Shown here: one piece after another, positions 42,251 to 50,160 of the stretch
Layout: every line of letters begins with the position of its first letter
Numbering within the stretch: the stretch's first letter is position 1
Assembly (NCBI GenBank): GCA_029266035.1
Contig: JAJUFH010000013.1
Span: 1-64,000 of the forward strand
DNA length: 64,000 nt
Direction of reading: 5' to 3'
From: Sinomicrobium sp.
GTDB lineage: Bacteria > Bacteroidota > Bacteroidia > Flavobacteriales > Flavobacteriaceae
Notes under the pieces: generated by a model
What the model saw: only the letters and a program-made list of their open reading frames with translations
Told to the model about the DNA's origin: nothing
Database searches by the model: none
Made by a program: the position numbers and the translations under genes

Positions 42251-42887
42251 AGATAACACAACAAAGTATCTAGGGGAACATAGCCTATTTATGGGACACC
42301 TACCACCTATCTAGGGGAATAATGATATAAAACAACAGCTTAACATGGTAAATAGGGGAATGATGATACCCTATCTAGGGGAATATAGAAGGAAAACACA
42401 ATATGTTGTGGTAAATAGGGGAACATACCACACTATATAGGGTATTTATGGGACACCTGCGAGTTTTCCAGCCCAAAAAACGCGATAATAGAGCGAAAAA
42501 GCTACCACATAACGCCTTGTAATGCTACCACTACATATAGTATCTCACCTTTATACAAAGCCTATATCTAGGGGAATTTAAGAAATTGGGATATTATTCC
42601 CATATTACTAATGCCTTGTCTGGTGTGGTCTATAGGCTTGTAGTGTGCACTGTTGTCTGTATTTGAGCTATATTGTACCACTCTATACTACTACTGTATT
42701 GTCCTATGTTTCTATGTATGTTTTTATTAGTCCAAAATGATGGGTTTTATTAAGATTCGGGGCCGAAAAATTAAACAATTTAATATTTTCTATCAAGTTT
42801 GTGTTTTCCATAGAAAATAATGTGTTTACTATTCTGTGTGTGGTGGTAAACTGTAGTTATTGAATCAAACAACGGAGTAAATATCTA

Positions 42888-43067
42888 ATGACTGGTTACG
42901 AACTACTAACAAGCGAACAACGAGAAGAACTAGACCGACTTACTGAAAAGGCTACGCACGCGGATATAACACCACTAGAAGCCGCTACAATCCGAGGTTA
43001 TGAGGTGTTGTGTGCTAGGCTAGAAATTGAATACAAGAAAGATAGAGTAACAATATGCAGGTATTAG
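42888..43067 (+). CDS. Hypothetical protein, 59 aa
   Basis: The ATG follows CGGAGTAAA. It is a helical, charged protein (TSEQREELDRLTEKA) with a short C-terminal CRY. Not recognised. Confidence 0.65.
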   Translation: MTGYELLTSEQREELDRLTEKATHADITPLEAATIRGYEVLCARLEIEYKKDRVTICRY

Positions 43068-43204
43068 AAATTTGACCGTTGCTGATATAGTTGGTGGAGC
43101 GGCGCGGAATAAAAACCAACTTCCTTATAACTATTAATTCTTTTACTATCTGACCGAACTACTATACACTGTACCTACACACTAAGAGAAACGGAGAAGA
43201 CATT

Positions 43205-43471
43205 ATGTTTACTTTTGCACTGCCAAGCGGTTATGACTGGAACACAAAGACTTTTGCCAAGCAAGTGAAAACGAAAAAATGGGTGAAAACGTACCAACGC
43301 CACTTGGAAAAATATCAGGATAGGCTAACAAGAGCCGGTTCTGATCCAGTACAGATTATTGGTGGTATGTTGCAAGCGGCCTATGGTGCTAATATCGGAC
43401 GGCAAGTTGAAGCATTGCTTAAACCAGAAGACTTTGAAAAGATCAAGTGGAACATTATTAGTTTGGTTTAA
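43205..43471 (+). CDS. Hypothetical protein, 88 aa
   Basis: A basic, helical protein, not recognised. A TTTTAC / TATACA promoter-like pair lies near 43141-43168 and an AGAAACGGAG ribosome-binding site precedes it. Confidence 0.7.
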   Translation: MFTFALPSGYDWNTKTFAKQVKTKKWVKTYQRHLEKYQDRLTRAGSDPVQIIGGMLQAAYGANIGRQVEALLKPEDFEKIKWNIISLV

Positions 43472-43518
43472 GGATTCGGGGCGTGAAAATGCGCCCCATA
43501 CTAACTAGGGGAATAATG

Positions 43519-43722
43519 ATGGAACCGTTAGACTTCACACTAATGAAGAAAAGCAAGGTAATTAGCGAAAATATATTCTTTGATTCGCTAAATGACTTAG
43601 CAGATTATCTATATTTCAAGTGCGTGAAAGGCAGTAAGGGCAAACAGTCAGAATACAAATTGCTACCAAACAACCAAAGATCAAGCAACTACCTTAAAGA
43701 TGCACTCAAGCTGATTAAATAG
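43519..43722 (+). CDS. Hypothetical protein, 67 aa
   Basis: Starts at the second ATG of an AGGGGAATAATGATG junction; 43516 is the alternative. It is a basic, soluble protein, not recognised. The TAG of the next repeat is its stop. Confidence 0.65.
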   Translation: MEPLDFTLMKKSKVISENIFFDSLNDLADYLYFKCVKGSKGKQSEYKLLPNNQRSSNYLKDALKLIK

Positions 43723-43731
43723 GGGAATACC

Positions 43732-43950
43732 ATGCGTAGAACAGACACAGACTATCTACACAACACAGTAGAACAAGATAAGCTAACCATCACCACAGTG
43801 GATAAACTTGTTGATAGTGCCCTTATGGTGGCCGGTGGTGATCCAGAAAAGGCTTTAGAGTTTGTACGAAGGTATGATGGGCATAATGAAGGTTTTATGG
43901 TAGAAGTTTGCGAAAAGTTGATAAGTTTGATTAATGACCGGCGCGAGTAA
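43732..43950 (+). CDS. Hypothetical protein, 72 aa
   Basis: Preceded by a repeat copy serving as ribosome-binding site. It is an acidic helical protein (GGDPEKALEFVRRY) and not recognised. Confidence 0.68.
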   Translation: MRRTDTDYLHNTVEQDKLTITTVDKLVDSALMVAGGDPEKALEFVRRYDGHNEGFMVEVCEKLISLINDRRE

Positions 43951-43965
43951 AATAGTAAATTTCAA

Positions 43966-43994
43966 TTGTACTCATACGCTAAACATAGTAATAT
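43966..43994 (+). promoter_or_regulatory. Sigma-70-type promoter
   Basis: TTGTAC (43966-43971), a 17-base spacer and TAATAT (43989-43994) lie 35 bases before the next start. Confidence 0.5.
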
Positions 43995-44028
43995 AGTTAC
44001 CAGATCAAACAGAAACGGGGAATTGAAA

Positions 44029-44223
44029 ATGACTGAAGAACAGATTGTTTACGAAAACGGTAATTTCTGGGTAGCTAAACTAGGTAGCGGCCAGTATGAA
44101 ATTTATAAGAACATGCTAACTCATGCCGTAAGGTGCGGAATTGTAAGTTATGGTAATGACAACGAAAAGGCATTGAAAGCGGCAATAACTGAATGTGATA
44201 GAAAAGCCAGTCTTAATAACTAA
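44029..44223 (+). CDS. Hypothetical protein, 64 aa
   Basis: The ATG at 44029 follows CGGGGAA. It is a small beta-then-helix protein, not recognised. Confidence 0.65.
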   Translation: MTEEQIVYENGNFWVAKLGSGQYEIYKNMLTHAVRCGIVSYGNDNEKALKAAITECDRKASLNN

Positions 44224-44230
44224 TAATTCT

Positions 44231-44258
44231 TTTACAACGTAGGGGAGTTTGTTATAAT
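44231..44258 (+). promoter_or_regulatory. Sigma-70-type promoter
   Basis: TTTACA (44231-44236), a 16-base spacer and TATAAT (44253-44258) lie about 35 bases before the 118 aa gene. The upstream AATTCTTTTAC also precedes the candidate promoter near 43141. Confidence 0.65.
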
Positions 44259-44292
44259 TCCCTCACAGTCAAACGAAAACGAGGAAATACTA

Positions 44293-44649
44293 ATGAACAC
44301 TGAAATCCTTTGGAACAACGACGCACCTGTTACCGATCTTGAAATTGACGTGCCAGCTTGGATTGATCAGGACATTACACCCTGCACCGTTGCAGCTATC
44401 ATTCAAGGCGGTTGCGAATCCGGCGCGTATATGGACGCTGTAACCTACCGGAAAGCCAACGACATTATGGCCCAGCACGGGGATGAAGTATTGGAATTCA
44501 TTGAAGAAAACATGGGAGAACTACCAGACGTTACCGGCGAAAGCTGGAAAGGCATGGCCACTAAATTCCTTTCGTGTGCTGTAGAACTTTGGGCGTGTGG
44601 CATTGAGGAACACTTGGTAGAGCTTCTCGAAGAACAGGAGGGAGAATAA
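44293..44649 (+). CDS. Hypothetical acidic protein, 118 aa
   Basis: A strongly acidic soluble protein with a Cys-rich middle (DITPCTVAAIIQGGCESG). Proteins of this type are common in phage early regions, but I cannot assign a function. Strong charge could suit a DNA-mimic inhibitor; this is speculation. The stop overlaps the next start. Confidence 0.7.
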   Translation: MNTEILWNNDAPVTDLEIDVPAWIDQDITPCTVAAIIQGGCESGAYMDAVTYRKANDIMAQHGDEVLEFIEENMGELPDVTGESWKGMATKFLSCAVELWACGIEEHLVELLEEQEGE

Positions 44650-44864
44650 TGAACCGTATTGAAAAGATTAAGAGCCTAATTGACGCTGGCGTTAAGGTAT
44701 ATGACGAAAACGAGGGTTATGAATGCTTCAAAACAAAATCAGGGGAGTATGCTGTAAAGTTTAAGCCAAACGGCTATACAATCGGCATGTTTTGGGATAA
44801 TGACACAAAGATGAACATTACAGCGCCATTCTACTACCAGAACGGAAAACGAATTGAACTGTGA
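44649..44864 (+). CDS. Hypothetical protein, 71 aa
   Basis: Co-translated with the 118 aa gene (TAATG). It is a mixed beta protein, not recognised. Confidence 0.65.
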   Translation: MNRIEKIKSLIDAGVKVYDENEGYECFKTKSGEYAVKFKPNGYTIGMFWDNDTKMNITAPFYYQNGKRIEL

Positions 44865-44933
44865 TATTTCTCGCTGTATCTTGGTAACAGGGTACAGCCG
44901 GAAGTAAACCAGAGTAAATAGGGGAATGATGAT

Positions 44934-45089
44934 ATGACTGTAGTTGAAGCAATCGAACTCAGACAACAAATCGAAGCAGAGTATGATGATTTCTTTCAAG
45001 ATCAGCTATGGGATTGGTACGATATCAGTGAAATATGTCCAGACGATTTTGATTTAATATGTAACCTATGTGAGATAATTGGAGACTAA
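44934..45089 (+). CDS. Hypothetical acidic protein, 51 aa
   Basis: Repeat copy 44916 provides the ribosome-binding site. Very acidic, with C and W residues clustered in the second half. From 45090 to 45218 I see only two frames under 21 codons and one repeat copy. Confidence 0.6.
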   Translation: MTVVEAIELRQQIEAEYDDFFQDQLWDWYDISEICPDDFDLICNLCEIIGD

Positions 45090-45218
45090 CTAATGGTAAG
45101 CTACAAAATCATATCAGGGCATGAAACACTTATGTCAGGGGAATTGAAGTTGTGATAGAATTACAATTTTCTAATGCTAAAAAACCGATTATCAAACATT
45201 ACACAGTAGGGGAATAAC

Positions 45219-45428
45219 ATGAAAGGCGTTGGACTAACTGAAGCAATCAACAACGGTTTTGGTGTATGGATTGTGCCCAGCCGTGATGAAGTGGTAAAAT
45301 TGCAGCGTAAACTATCAGCTACAGCAGCACAAAAAGGCGTAAAAGTGAAAAGTCGCTCTTATGTGTCGGTAGATCAGTCAGAAGAAAAGCCAGAAGTATT
45401 CTACACAGTAACAGTCACTACCCTATAA
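45219..45428 (+). CDS. Hypothetical protein, 69 aa
   Basis: Preceded by repeat copy 45205. It is basic, with a helix then a beta hairpin; not recognised. Confidence 0.65.
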   Translation: MKGVGLTEAINNGFGVWIVPSRDEVVKLQRKLSATAAQKGVKVKSRSYVSVDQSEEKPEVFYTVTVTTL

Positions 45429-45437
45429 GGAATAGGC

Positions 45438-45584
45438 ATGTACTACATTACAGTATTTATAGGAATTATACTTGGTTGCATTCTACAGGCGATAGGGGTA
45501 ACAGTTGAAACGTTGGAATTTTGGGCAAGTATTGGTGCGTATTCGTTAGCTACTGCTGCGTTCACTGTTAAAATAGAGAAGTAA
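45438..45584 (+). CDS. Two-span small membrane protein, 48 aa
   Basis: Two hydrophobic segments (about residues 3-20 and 27-43). The ATG follows TAAGGAATAGG. No relation to a holin can be proven. Confidence 0.55.
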   Translation: MYYITVFIGIILGCILQAIGVTVETLEFWASIGAYSLATAAFTVKIEK

Positions 45585-45586
45585 TC

Positions 45587-45895
45587 ATGTATTCAGAACA
45601 AACGCTACGTAACATGACGCTGAATGAGCTTGTAGGCTACTCAGAGACGTTTTCAGACATTCCTGATACCTTGGCTAAGGTACTGGCTGAAAGGGCAATA
45701 CAGGCAATCTCAGGTGCCTCAGAATTGAAATTGGAAATAGATGATCTGGAAGACAAGATTGAAAAAGCCGAGAACCTAGCTGACGAATATGAAAGCAAGT
45801 TGGATATTCTTGAAGTTAAGGTAAAAGCTGCAATGAAGGAATTGGACTCGATAGAACCGGACTTAGAATTAGTTATAATGTATCTAGGGGAATAA
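45587..45895 (+). CDS. Coiled-coil protein, 102 aa
   Basis: Residues about 42-92 form a strong acidic coiled coil. The stop lies within repeat copy 45881, linking it to the next gene. Function unknown. Confidence 0.68.
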   Translation: MYSEQTLRNMTLNELVGYSETFSDIPDTLAKVLAERAIQAISGASELKLEIDDLEDKIEKAENLADEYESKLDILEVKVKAAMKELDSIEPDLELVIMYLGE

Positions 45896-45897
45896 GA

Positions 45898-46044
45898 ATG
45901 TGTTGGCATAAATGGGGAAAATGGGAAGATGTAAGTTCTGGGTATTTAACAACATACTATGTCAGAAACGGGAGGTATGTTGAACAAAGAAGACGGTGTA
46001 TGAAGTGCAATAAAGTGAAGATACGGATTGCCGAATCTAATTAG
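45898..46044 (+). CDS. Small CxxC protein, 48 aa
   Basis: Starts two bases after the previous stop. It has CWHKW at the N-terminus and CMKCNK near the C-terminus, a possible zinc finger, with a basic stretch between. Confidence 0.6.
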   Translation: MCWHKWGKWEDVSSGYLTTYYVRNGRYVEQRRRCMKCNKVKIRIAESN

Positions 46045-46056
46045 GGGAATGATGAT

Positions 46057-46491
46057 ATGAACAAGGTAATTAGGGGAATAATGGTTGTGGCGTTACTCCT
46101 ATCCATGGGGCACGTACAAGCAGAGGAAACAGAACTGTTCTATGGCTACAAGTCGCACCATTGGATTACAGACGACTACACCAACGACACACACCACATG
46201 GCAGGATTGAAACGCGGTAATTGGGTGGCTGGCTACTTCAAAAACTCATACAATAGAGATAGTTTCTTTGCTGGGTACTATCGCGGTAAAGAATGGGGGC
46301 AAGTAGAAGGCTTTGCTGTATTGGGTGCCGTACATGGCTACACTAAATGCTACGGTGAAGACGGAACCAGTAAAAATGTTTGTCCCATGCTCGCCCTTGG
46401 TGTAAGCTATCTAGGGATAAGTAGACACTTCAAACCTTCCGTATACCAACTAGGGGATGCTACTGTAATTGGATTTAGGAGTGAGTTTTGA
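46057..46491 (+). CDS. Secreted protein, outer-membrane beta-barrel-like
   Basis: A 144 aa protein with a signal peptide (about residues 1-22, cut after VQA). The body alternates aromatic and small residues (WVAGYFKNSYNRDSFFAGYY, CPMLALGVSYLG) and ends with aromatic F, the usual end of an outer-membrane barrel. It may alter the host surface and block superinfection; this is inference. A second repeat copy lies inside its first codons, offering an alternative start at 46081. Confidence 0.62.
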   Translation: MNKVIRGIMVVALLLSMGHVQAEETELFYGYKSHHWITDDYTNDTHHMAGLKRGNWVAGYFKNSYNRDSFFAGYYRGKEWGQVEGFAVLGAVHGYTKCYGEDGTSKNVCPMLALGVSYLGISRHFKPSVYQLGDATVIGFRSEF

Positions 46492-46646
46492 CTAAGACAG
46501 AGAAGTTAGAAGAACTAATGAAACGAACAGGTAAAAGTAAAATGGCGTGTGACATAGCCTTGCAGCTTGCAGGAAATGATATTGAAAGGGCTATTGAACG
46601 TATGCGTATTTCCTACCCTAGTATGAAAGTGGAGAATAAACAATGA
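46488..46646 (+). CDS. Small UBA/TS-N-like helical protein, 52 aa
   Basis: The frame starts at TTG behind TAGGAGTGAG and overlaps both neighbours by four bases. The stretch ELMKRTGKSKMACDIALQLA followed by GNDIERAIERMR resembles the three-helix UBA/TS-N fold of elongation factor Ts. This could mediate binding to a translation factor or another protein. Confidence 0.55.
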   Translation: MTKTEKLEELMKRTGKSKMACDIALQLAGNDIERAIERMRISYPSMKVENKQ

Positions 46647-47185
46647 CTGACATCGACCTAAAACGACTGGCAGAGGATCGGGAGTATTGGGATAGCGTTG
46701 CGCCTCTTGGGGCAACTCACTATTGGCTACCTTCTGGCGATTGGTATCAGGACTGCGGGGATTTCGCGGTCGCTTGGATGTCTGGGGCAGAAAACTGGGG
46801 CCACGGCTTTGCAGCGTTTAGAATTTCTCGGCCAGAAATCATCCCCCGTCCAGCCAAAAAGGTGCAAGAGGTTGAGTGGGATGGTGAGGGGCTGCCGCCT
46901 GTGGGTGTGGTGTGTGAGGTTCTGCACATGGGTAAAACGTGGGAGTTGGTCGAGATTGTGGCTCACGTAAAAAGCATTGATGGGTCAAAAGCTGTTTGGC
47001 AGATGATTGGGTACAATGAATGGTCTGGAGATTCAGCAGATAAGTTTCGACCACTCCACACCCCAGAACAGCGCCATAGAGACGAGTCGGTTAAACTGAT
47101 TAGCTATCACCCGATTTACAAGAATGCAGTTGTTAGTCTTGCCGACGACATCCTATCCCGCTATACACTGGAACCTAAACAATGA
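46643..47185 (+). CDS. Hypothetical protein, 180 aa
   Basis: Contains the VEWDGEGLPPVGVVCEV segment that recurs in many proteins of temperate gammaproteobacterial phages. The inner part is clearly richer in GC than its neighbours, suggesting recent transfer. Function unknown. Confidence 0.7.
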   Translation: MTDIDLKRLAEDREYWDSVAPLGATHYWLPSGDWYQDCGDFAVAWMSGAENWGHGFAAFRISRPEIIPRPAKKVQEVEWDGEGLPPVGVVCEVLHMGKTWELVEIVAHVKSIDGSKAVWQMIGYNEWSGDSADKFRPLHTPEQRHRDESVKLISYHPIYKNAVVSLADDILSRYTLEPKQ

Positions 47186-47391
47186 TACTATCCTTTCCAA
47201 ACGAACGTGATATAGAATCTAATGATTGGAGAGTTATTTTCGGTGAAGTGTGGAAAAGATTGTGTGTTGGTTGTATAGCGGATTCCAGCGAAGGTATAGC
47301 ACATTCCAAGTCTATAAGGGAAATGACATACGCTCTACTGGATACCCAATGCGGAGCGGAAATAATCTTATGGGAGGATGATAATGATTAA
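47182..47391 (+). CDS. Hypothetical protein, 69 aa
   Basis: Overlaps the previous stop by four bases and the next start by eight. Not recognised; tight packing supports it. Confidence 0.6.
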   Translation: MILSFPNERDIESNDWRVIFGEVWKRLCVGCIADSSEGIAHSKSIREMTYALLDTQCGAEIILWEDDND

Positions 47392-47569
47392 AGCACTGAA
47401 AGCAATATACAACCTATTTGACGGAAACGTAGGCTTGGCCCTTTGCTGGCTTTTGTCGAAACATATACGGGCATTCAACTATAAGCGGCCTATTACGTTG
47501 ATATTAACGGGACGGGCGCAAGAAGTAGTTAGAGTGGTGACGTTGATTGAATACGGTGATTGTATCTAG
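47384..47569 (+). CDS. Hypothetical protein, 61 aa
   Basis: The ATG at 47384 follows GGGAGG. It is mildly hydrophobic and basic; not recognised. Its stop lies in repeat copy 47563. Confidence 0.6.
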   Translation: MIKALKAIYNLFDGNVGLALCWLLSKHIRAFNYKRPITLILTGRAQEVVRVVTLIEYGDCI

Positions 47570-47619
47570 GGGAACATAAGTGACCTATCTAGGGGACACC
47601 GGACAAGGTAAATAGCGGA

Positions 47620-47898
47620 ATGAAAGACATGATCTATCTGCCGAAAGGTTGGGAACAGTACAGAGAAGAAATCATCGCCGCTTGTGGTGGTGAAGGCAAC
47701 ATTCGACAAGTAAAGGAGAAGTTTGGGAGACTAACAACATATCTAGGTAAAGAAGAATACGACAAAGCTACTCTTGATATGTATGAAAAAATGTGTTCTC
47801 TAACCTGTATGGAATGCGGTAGTAAGGTTGCAATGTACTTCAGGAGGCACGGGTGGGTTGGCCCAATCTGCCATGAATGTATATTACAAGGTAAATAG
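47620..47898 (+). CDS. Zinc-ribbon phage protein, 92 aa
   Basis: Has the common phage segment QVKEKFGRLTTYLG, then cysteine pairs CMECG and CHECI forming a zinc ribbon. Such proteins occur widely in phages without an assigned function. Confidence 0.7.
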   Translation: MKDMIYLPKGWEQYREEIIAACGGEGNIRQVKEKFGRLTTYLGKEEYDKATLDMYEKMCSLTCMECGSKVAMYFRRHGWVGPICHECILQGK

Positions 47899-47905
47899 GG
47901 GAATA

Positions 47906-48007
47906 ATGATGATTGATATTATCACACACTTACTAATGTTGGTTGTTGGTGCTGGACTTGGAAGCGCCGTAACACTCTACTACCTATTTAGGGGAATGGG
48001 AAAATGA
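47906..48007 (+). CDS. Single-span membrane peptide, 33 aa
   Basis: Repeat copy 47893 supplies the ribosome-binding site; ATG 47906 or 47909. One hydrophobic segment (about residues 7-27). Its stop overlaps the next ATG. Confidence 0.5.
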   Translation: MMIDIITHLLMLVVGAGLGSAVTLYYLFRGMGK

Positions 48008-48339
48008 ATCATTTTGCTAAAATGACACCAGAACAACGTGAAGCAGCACAACGCAAACGTAAAGAACAGGCAGACTACTACAAAAGTCTTGATACAAGGC
48101 AAGAGTTTGCGGATGAGAATTATTGGCGCGAACTTGCCACTAAACACAAAGTAAAACTCCCCATATACTACTATCCTGCTGACATTAAGCGTGTCAGGAA
48201 GTTTTTGCGTAAGTTGGGATATGGGCAAGCTGAGTTTGAAGAGATCACAGGAGGGAAGCTGCAACAGCTAATTGATAACAATCCTAAATGGCCTTCTTGG
48301 GCGATTTGTGGAGTATGTATGGAGCTATTGGTCTTATAA
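48004..48339 (+). CDS. Hypothetical basic protein, 111 aa
   Basis: A charged N-terminal helix (MTPEQREAAQRKRKEQ) and a basic middle suggest nucleic-acid binding. Repeat copy 47985 precedes it. Not recognised. Confidence 0.65.
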   Translation: MNHFAKMTPEQREAAQRKRKEQADYYKSLDTRQEFADENYWRELATKHKVKLPIYYYPADIKRVRKFLRKLGYGQAEFEEITGGKLQQLIDNNPKWPSWAICGVCMELLVL

Positions 48340-48660
48340 TCAACCAAAAGGGCTGTTGTCGTGGTGATTTTCAGCCCTAAATCGCTTTTCTCTACCTGCC
48401 CTGCCCTACCCTACTACCTACCCCTTAAAATCAATTCCTACCCGTATATAGAACGTTTCATTAAAATGTAAAAAATATACGCCCGCTGTATAAAAAGTGC
48501 ATAAACTGGTGGATTCTGTGAATTTACTCAACAGAGCGACCGACCAGCCCTCATATGTGGAATATAGACAACAAACTGACAAGAATTACTTGTAAGTTGG
48601 GAATTATTGTGCTATAACCCCTGTCAATAGGAATAATTAATCAACTTGATAAGGGTTATT
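48340..48660 (+). other. Intergenic region before the sigma-like gene
   Basis: A hairpin AGGGCTG/CAGCCCT follows the upstream stop. A pyrimidine-rich block (48387-48424, TTTCTCTACC then CCCTACCCTACTAC) recurs at 51804-51836. The last 70 bases hold a promoter. Confidence 0.5.
48590..48618 (+). promoter_or_regulatory. Sigma-70-type promoter of the sigma-like gene
   Basis: TTGTAA (48590-48595), a 17-base spacer and TATAAC (48613-48618) lie about 40 bases before the ATG at 48661. Confidence 0.6.
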
Positions 48661-49122
48661 ATGAAATTTGATGACATATACAAAGAATATTACAACTTGG
48701 GGTGCTCAATCACTAGGAAGTTTGTGCCACATAATGATGTTGAGGATTGTGTACAAGAGGCAATGATTCGTATCTTTAGATATATGCACACAATCGAAGA
48801 TGAACGTAAGATTTTCTACTTTGTCTACAGTGTTTTCCGCAATTGTGCAATCAACTACGGAAAATCGCTATCAATACGTGCGTTGTCTAAGGCCGGTGAA
48901 CTTGATGAAGAACTGGAAATCGAACACACATTTGAAGATTGGTATGAGGAAGCTAAGAAATGTCTTATGGATGCTGATCCGTTGGTTAGAGATGTGTCAT
49001 TGCTTAAATTGGAAGGTTATGGACAACGTGAAGTGAGTGGACGATTAGGTATTAAGCGTAAGCAGTTTTATGATCTTTGGGCGCAAGGTAAGGAACTGTT
49101 GATAGAGGGAATGGGGCGTTAA
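48661..49122 (+). CDS. ECF-like RNA polymerase sigma factor
   Basis: A 153 aa protein with two sigma regions. Region 2 (about residues 5-68) includes NDVEDCVQEAMIRIFRY, the core-binding helix pattern, and FYFVYSVFRNCAINYG. Region 4 (about 113-145) has LLKLEGYGQREVSGRLGI, a helix-turn-helix that would read a -35 element. Region 1.1 and region 3 are absent, as in ECF factors. Single-gene transcription from its own promoter fits a regulator. It probably redirects host polymerase to phage late boxes, though binding is not shown. The ATG at 48661 follows AAGGG. Confidence 0.72.
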   Translation: MKFDDIYKEYYNLGCSITRKFVPHNDVEDCVQEAMIRIFRYMHTIEDERKIFYFVYSVFRNCAINYGKSLSIRALSKAGELDEELEIEHTFEDWYEEAKKCLMDADPLVRDVSLLKLEGYGQREVSGRLGIKRKQFYDLWAQGKELLIEGMGR

Positions 49123-49133
49123 GCCCCGTTATC
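49113..49133 (+). terminator. Terminator-like hairpin after sigma-like gene
   Basis: GGGGC and GCCCC enclose GTTAA across the stop codon. The tail GTTATCTT is only partly T-rich. Confidence 0.45.
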
Positions 49134-49152
49134 TTCAAACTGCGACCAATAG

Positions 49153-50160
49153 TCAATCTTCCTGCACTTGATTGTCGAATTTAGTAATCTCTGTAGAATC
49201 GTAACCTGCCTTTTTAACCAATGCAAGTTTTGCTTCGTCTGATACAGTTCTACAGTCCCAAAAATATTTGTTGCTTTTCTTGTCATTGCAACTATGACAG
49301 AGGGGTTGTAAGTTATTTACATCTAACTCTAATTCTGGGAATATGCTTCTAGGGAATATATGATCCACATGAATAGAATCCTCGCTTCCACACAAAAGGC
49401 ACTTCCTTCCATACTTTTCTAGTACCTCTAACCTCAATGTTTTCCATTCGGTGCTATAGAAAAACGGGTCTCTTCTATTATACCTATACTTATATTTTGA
49501 TTTGCCCTTAAACGTATCTCTATAAACATTATGGCGTTCTACCATAAATCTTATTATTTCGTCATCAGTGCCTGACCTCATGTGGTTGTACTCATAACCA
49601 AGCTCTATAAAGTACTGTAGTACATCTGTCGGTGTAATAGAGTCTTGTACTAGCCCACCACTATCGACAATACGCTTAACTATGTTAGAATAGTCTTGGT
49701 TAATATCCTGCTCGTAGTTCCTAACTAGGTATCCCTGTATCACAGTTTCAGTTTTAGTATAAACCCTAGTGTACTTCCTTTTTCTACCAGTACATAAAAA
49801 CAAACGGTGCGCTTTATTTTGCACCAACAACCCGTGCACTATCCGTTTTGTTAGCTCCGTAGGGATAAGTTGCCGAGAGATACCAAATTTTACATCTTCA
49901 ATAATATCAAAGAACCCGTACTTCTTATTGACACTTCTGAAAAGCTCCCTACTCATACCTATGTGCGATTCCATTATCGAAGACGGAATAGAAACAGCAC
50001 CGTTAGACCTAATTAGATGCTTTTGGTGCGATGAAAAAAGCAATGCTGCTATGCTGATCTGCGTGTCCTTACGTTCATCTGAGTACCCCGGTAACTGTTC
50101 ACGTAGGTAGGCAGTGTCGAGAATTGTGTAGATTCTAGTACTAGGTTTTGCCATAGTCAT
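49153..50160 (-). CDS. HNH endonuclease with long N-terminal domain
   Basis: A 335 aa leftward protein. The C-terminal HNH core has CLLCG, SIHVDHIFPRS, NNLQPLCHSC and NDKKS (about residues 255-312), with both zinc knuckles. The N-terminal ~230 residues are helical and basic and probably recognise a target. It lies alone between rightward genes and has its own leftward promoter, as a free-standing homing gene would. Confidence 0.82.
   Translation of the reverse strand: MTMAKPSTRIYTILDTAYLREQLPGYSDERKDTQISIAALLFSSHQKHLIRSNGAVSIPSSIMESHIGMSRELFRSVNKKYGFFDIIEDVKFGISRQLIPTELTKRIVHGLLVQNKAHRLFLCTGRKRKYTRVYTKTETVIQGYLVRNYEQDINQDYSNIVKRIVDSGGLVQDSITPTDVLQYFIELGYEYNHMRSGTDDEIIRFMVERHNVYRDTFKGKSKYKYRYNRRDPFFYSTEWKTLRLEVLEKYGRKCLLCGSEDSIHVDHIFPRSIFPELELDVNNLQPLCHSCNDKKSNKYFWDCRTVSDEAKLALVKKAGYDSTEITKFDNQVQED

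Larger units (their letters stand above)
41579..42887 (+). repeat. Intergenic region with TAGGGGAA repeat family
   Basis: Apart from one leftward gene (41922-42200), about 1 kb here is non-coding and holds a cluster of a short repeat, TATCTAGGGGAA or AAATAGGGGAA, at 41826, 41876, 42267, 42308, 42350, 42372, 42413 and 42566. A related TATTTATGGGACACCT occurs near 42289 and 42443. Here the copies are not in front of genes, so they are not simply ribosome-binding sites. Confidence 0.65.
43503..47996 (+). repeat. TAGGGGAA motif used between tiny genes
   Basis: The same repeat recurs in gene junctions, where AGGGGAA acts as ribosome-binding site and the TAG often ends the gene before it: 43503, 43717, 44916, 45205, 45881, 46039, 46069, 47893 and 47985. 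Two further copies (47563 and 47586) lie in a gap without a start codon nearby, and 47610 is a variant. Many copies are followed by ATGATG or ATAATGATG. Confidence 0.65.

Noticed and set aside
41826-42577. A CRISPR-like array
   Set aside because: The repeats are about 12 bases, unevenly spaced, partly next to start codons, and there are no spacers of constant length or cas genes.
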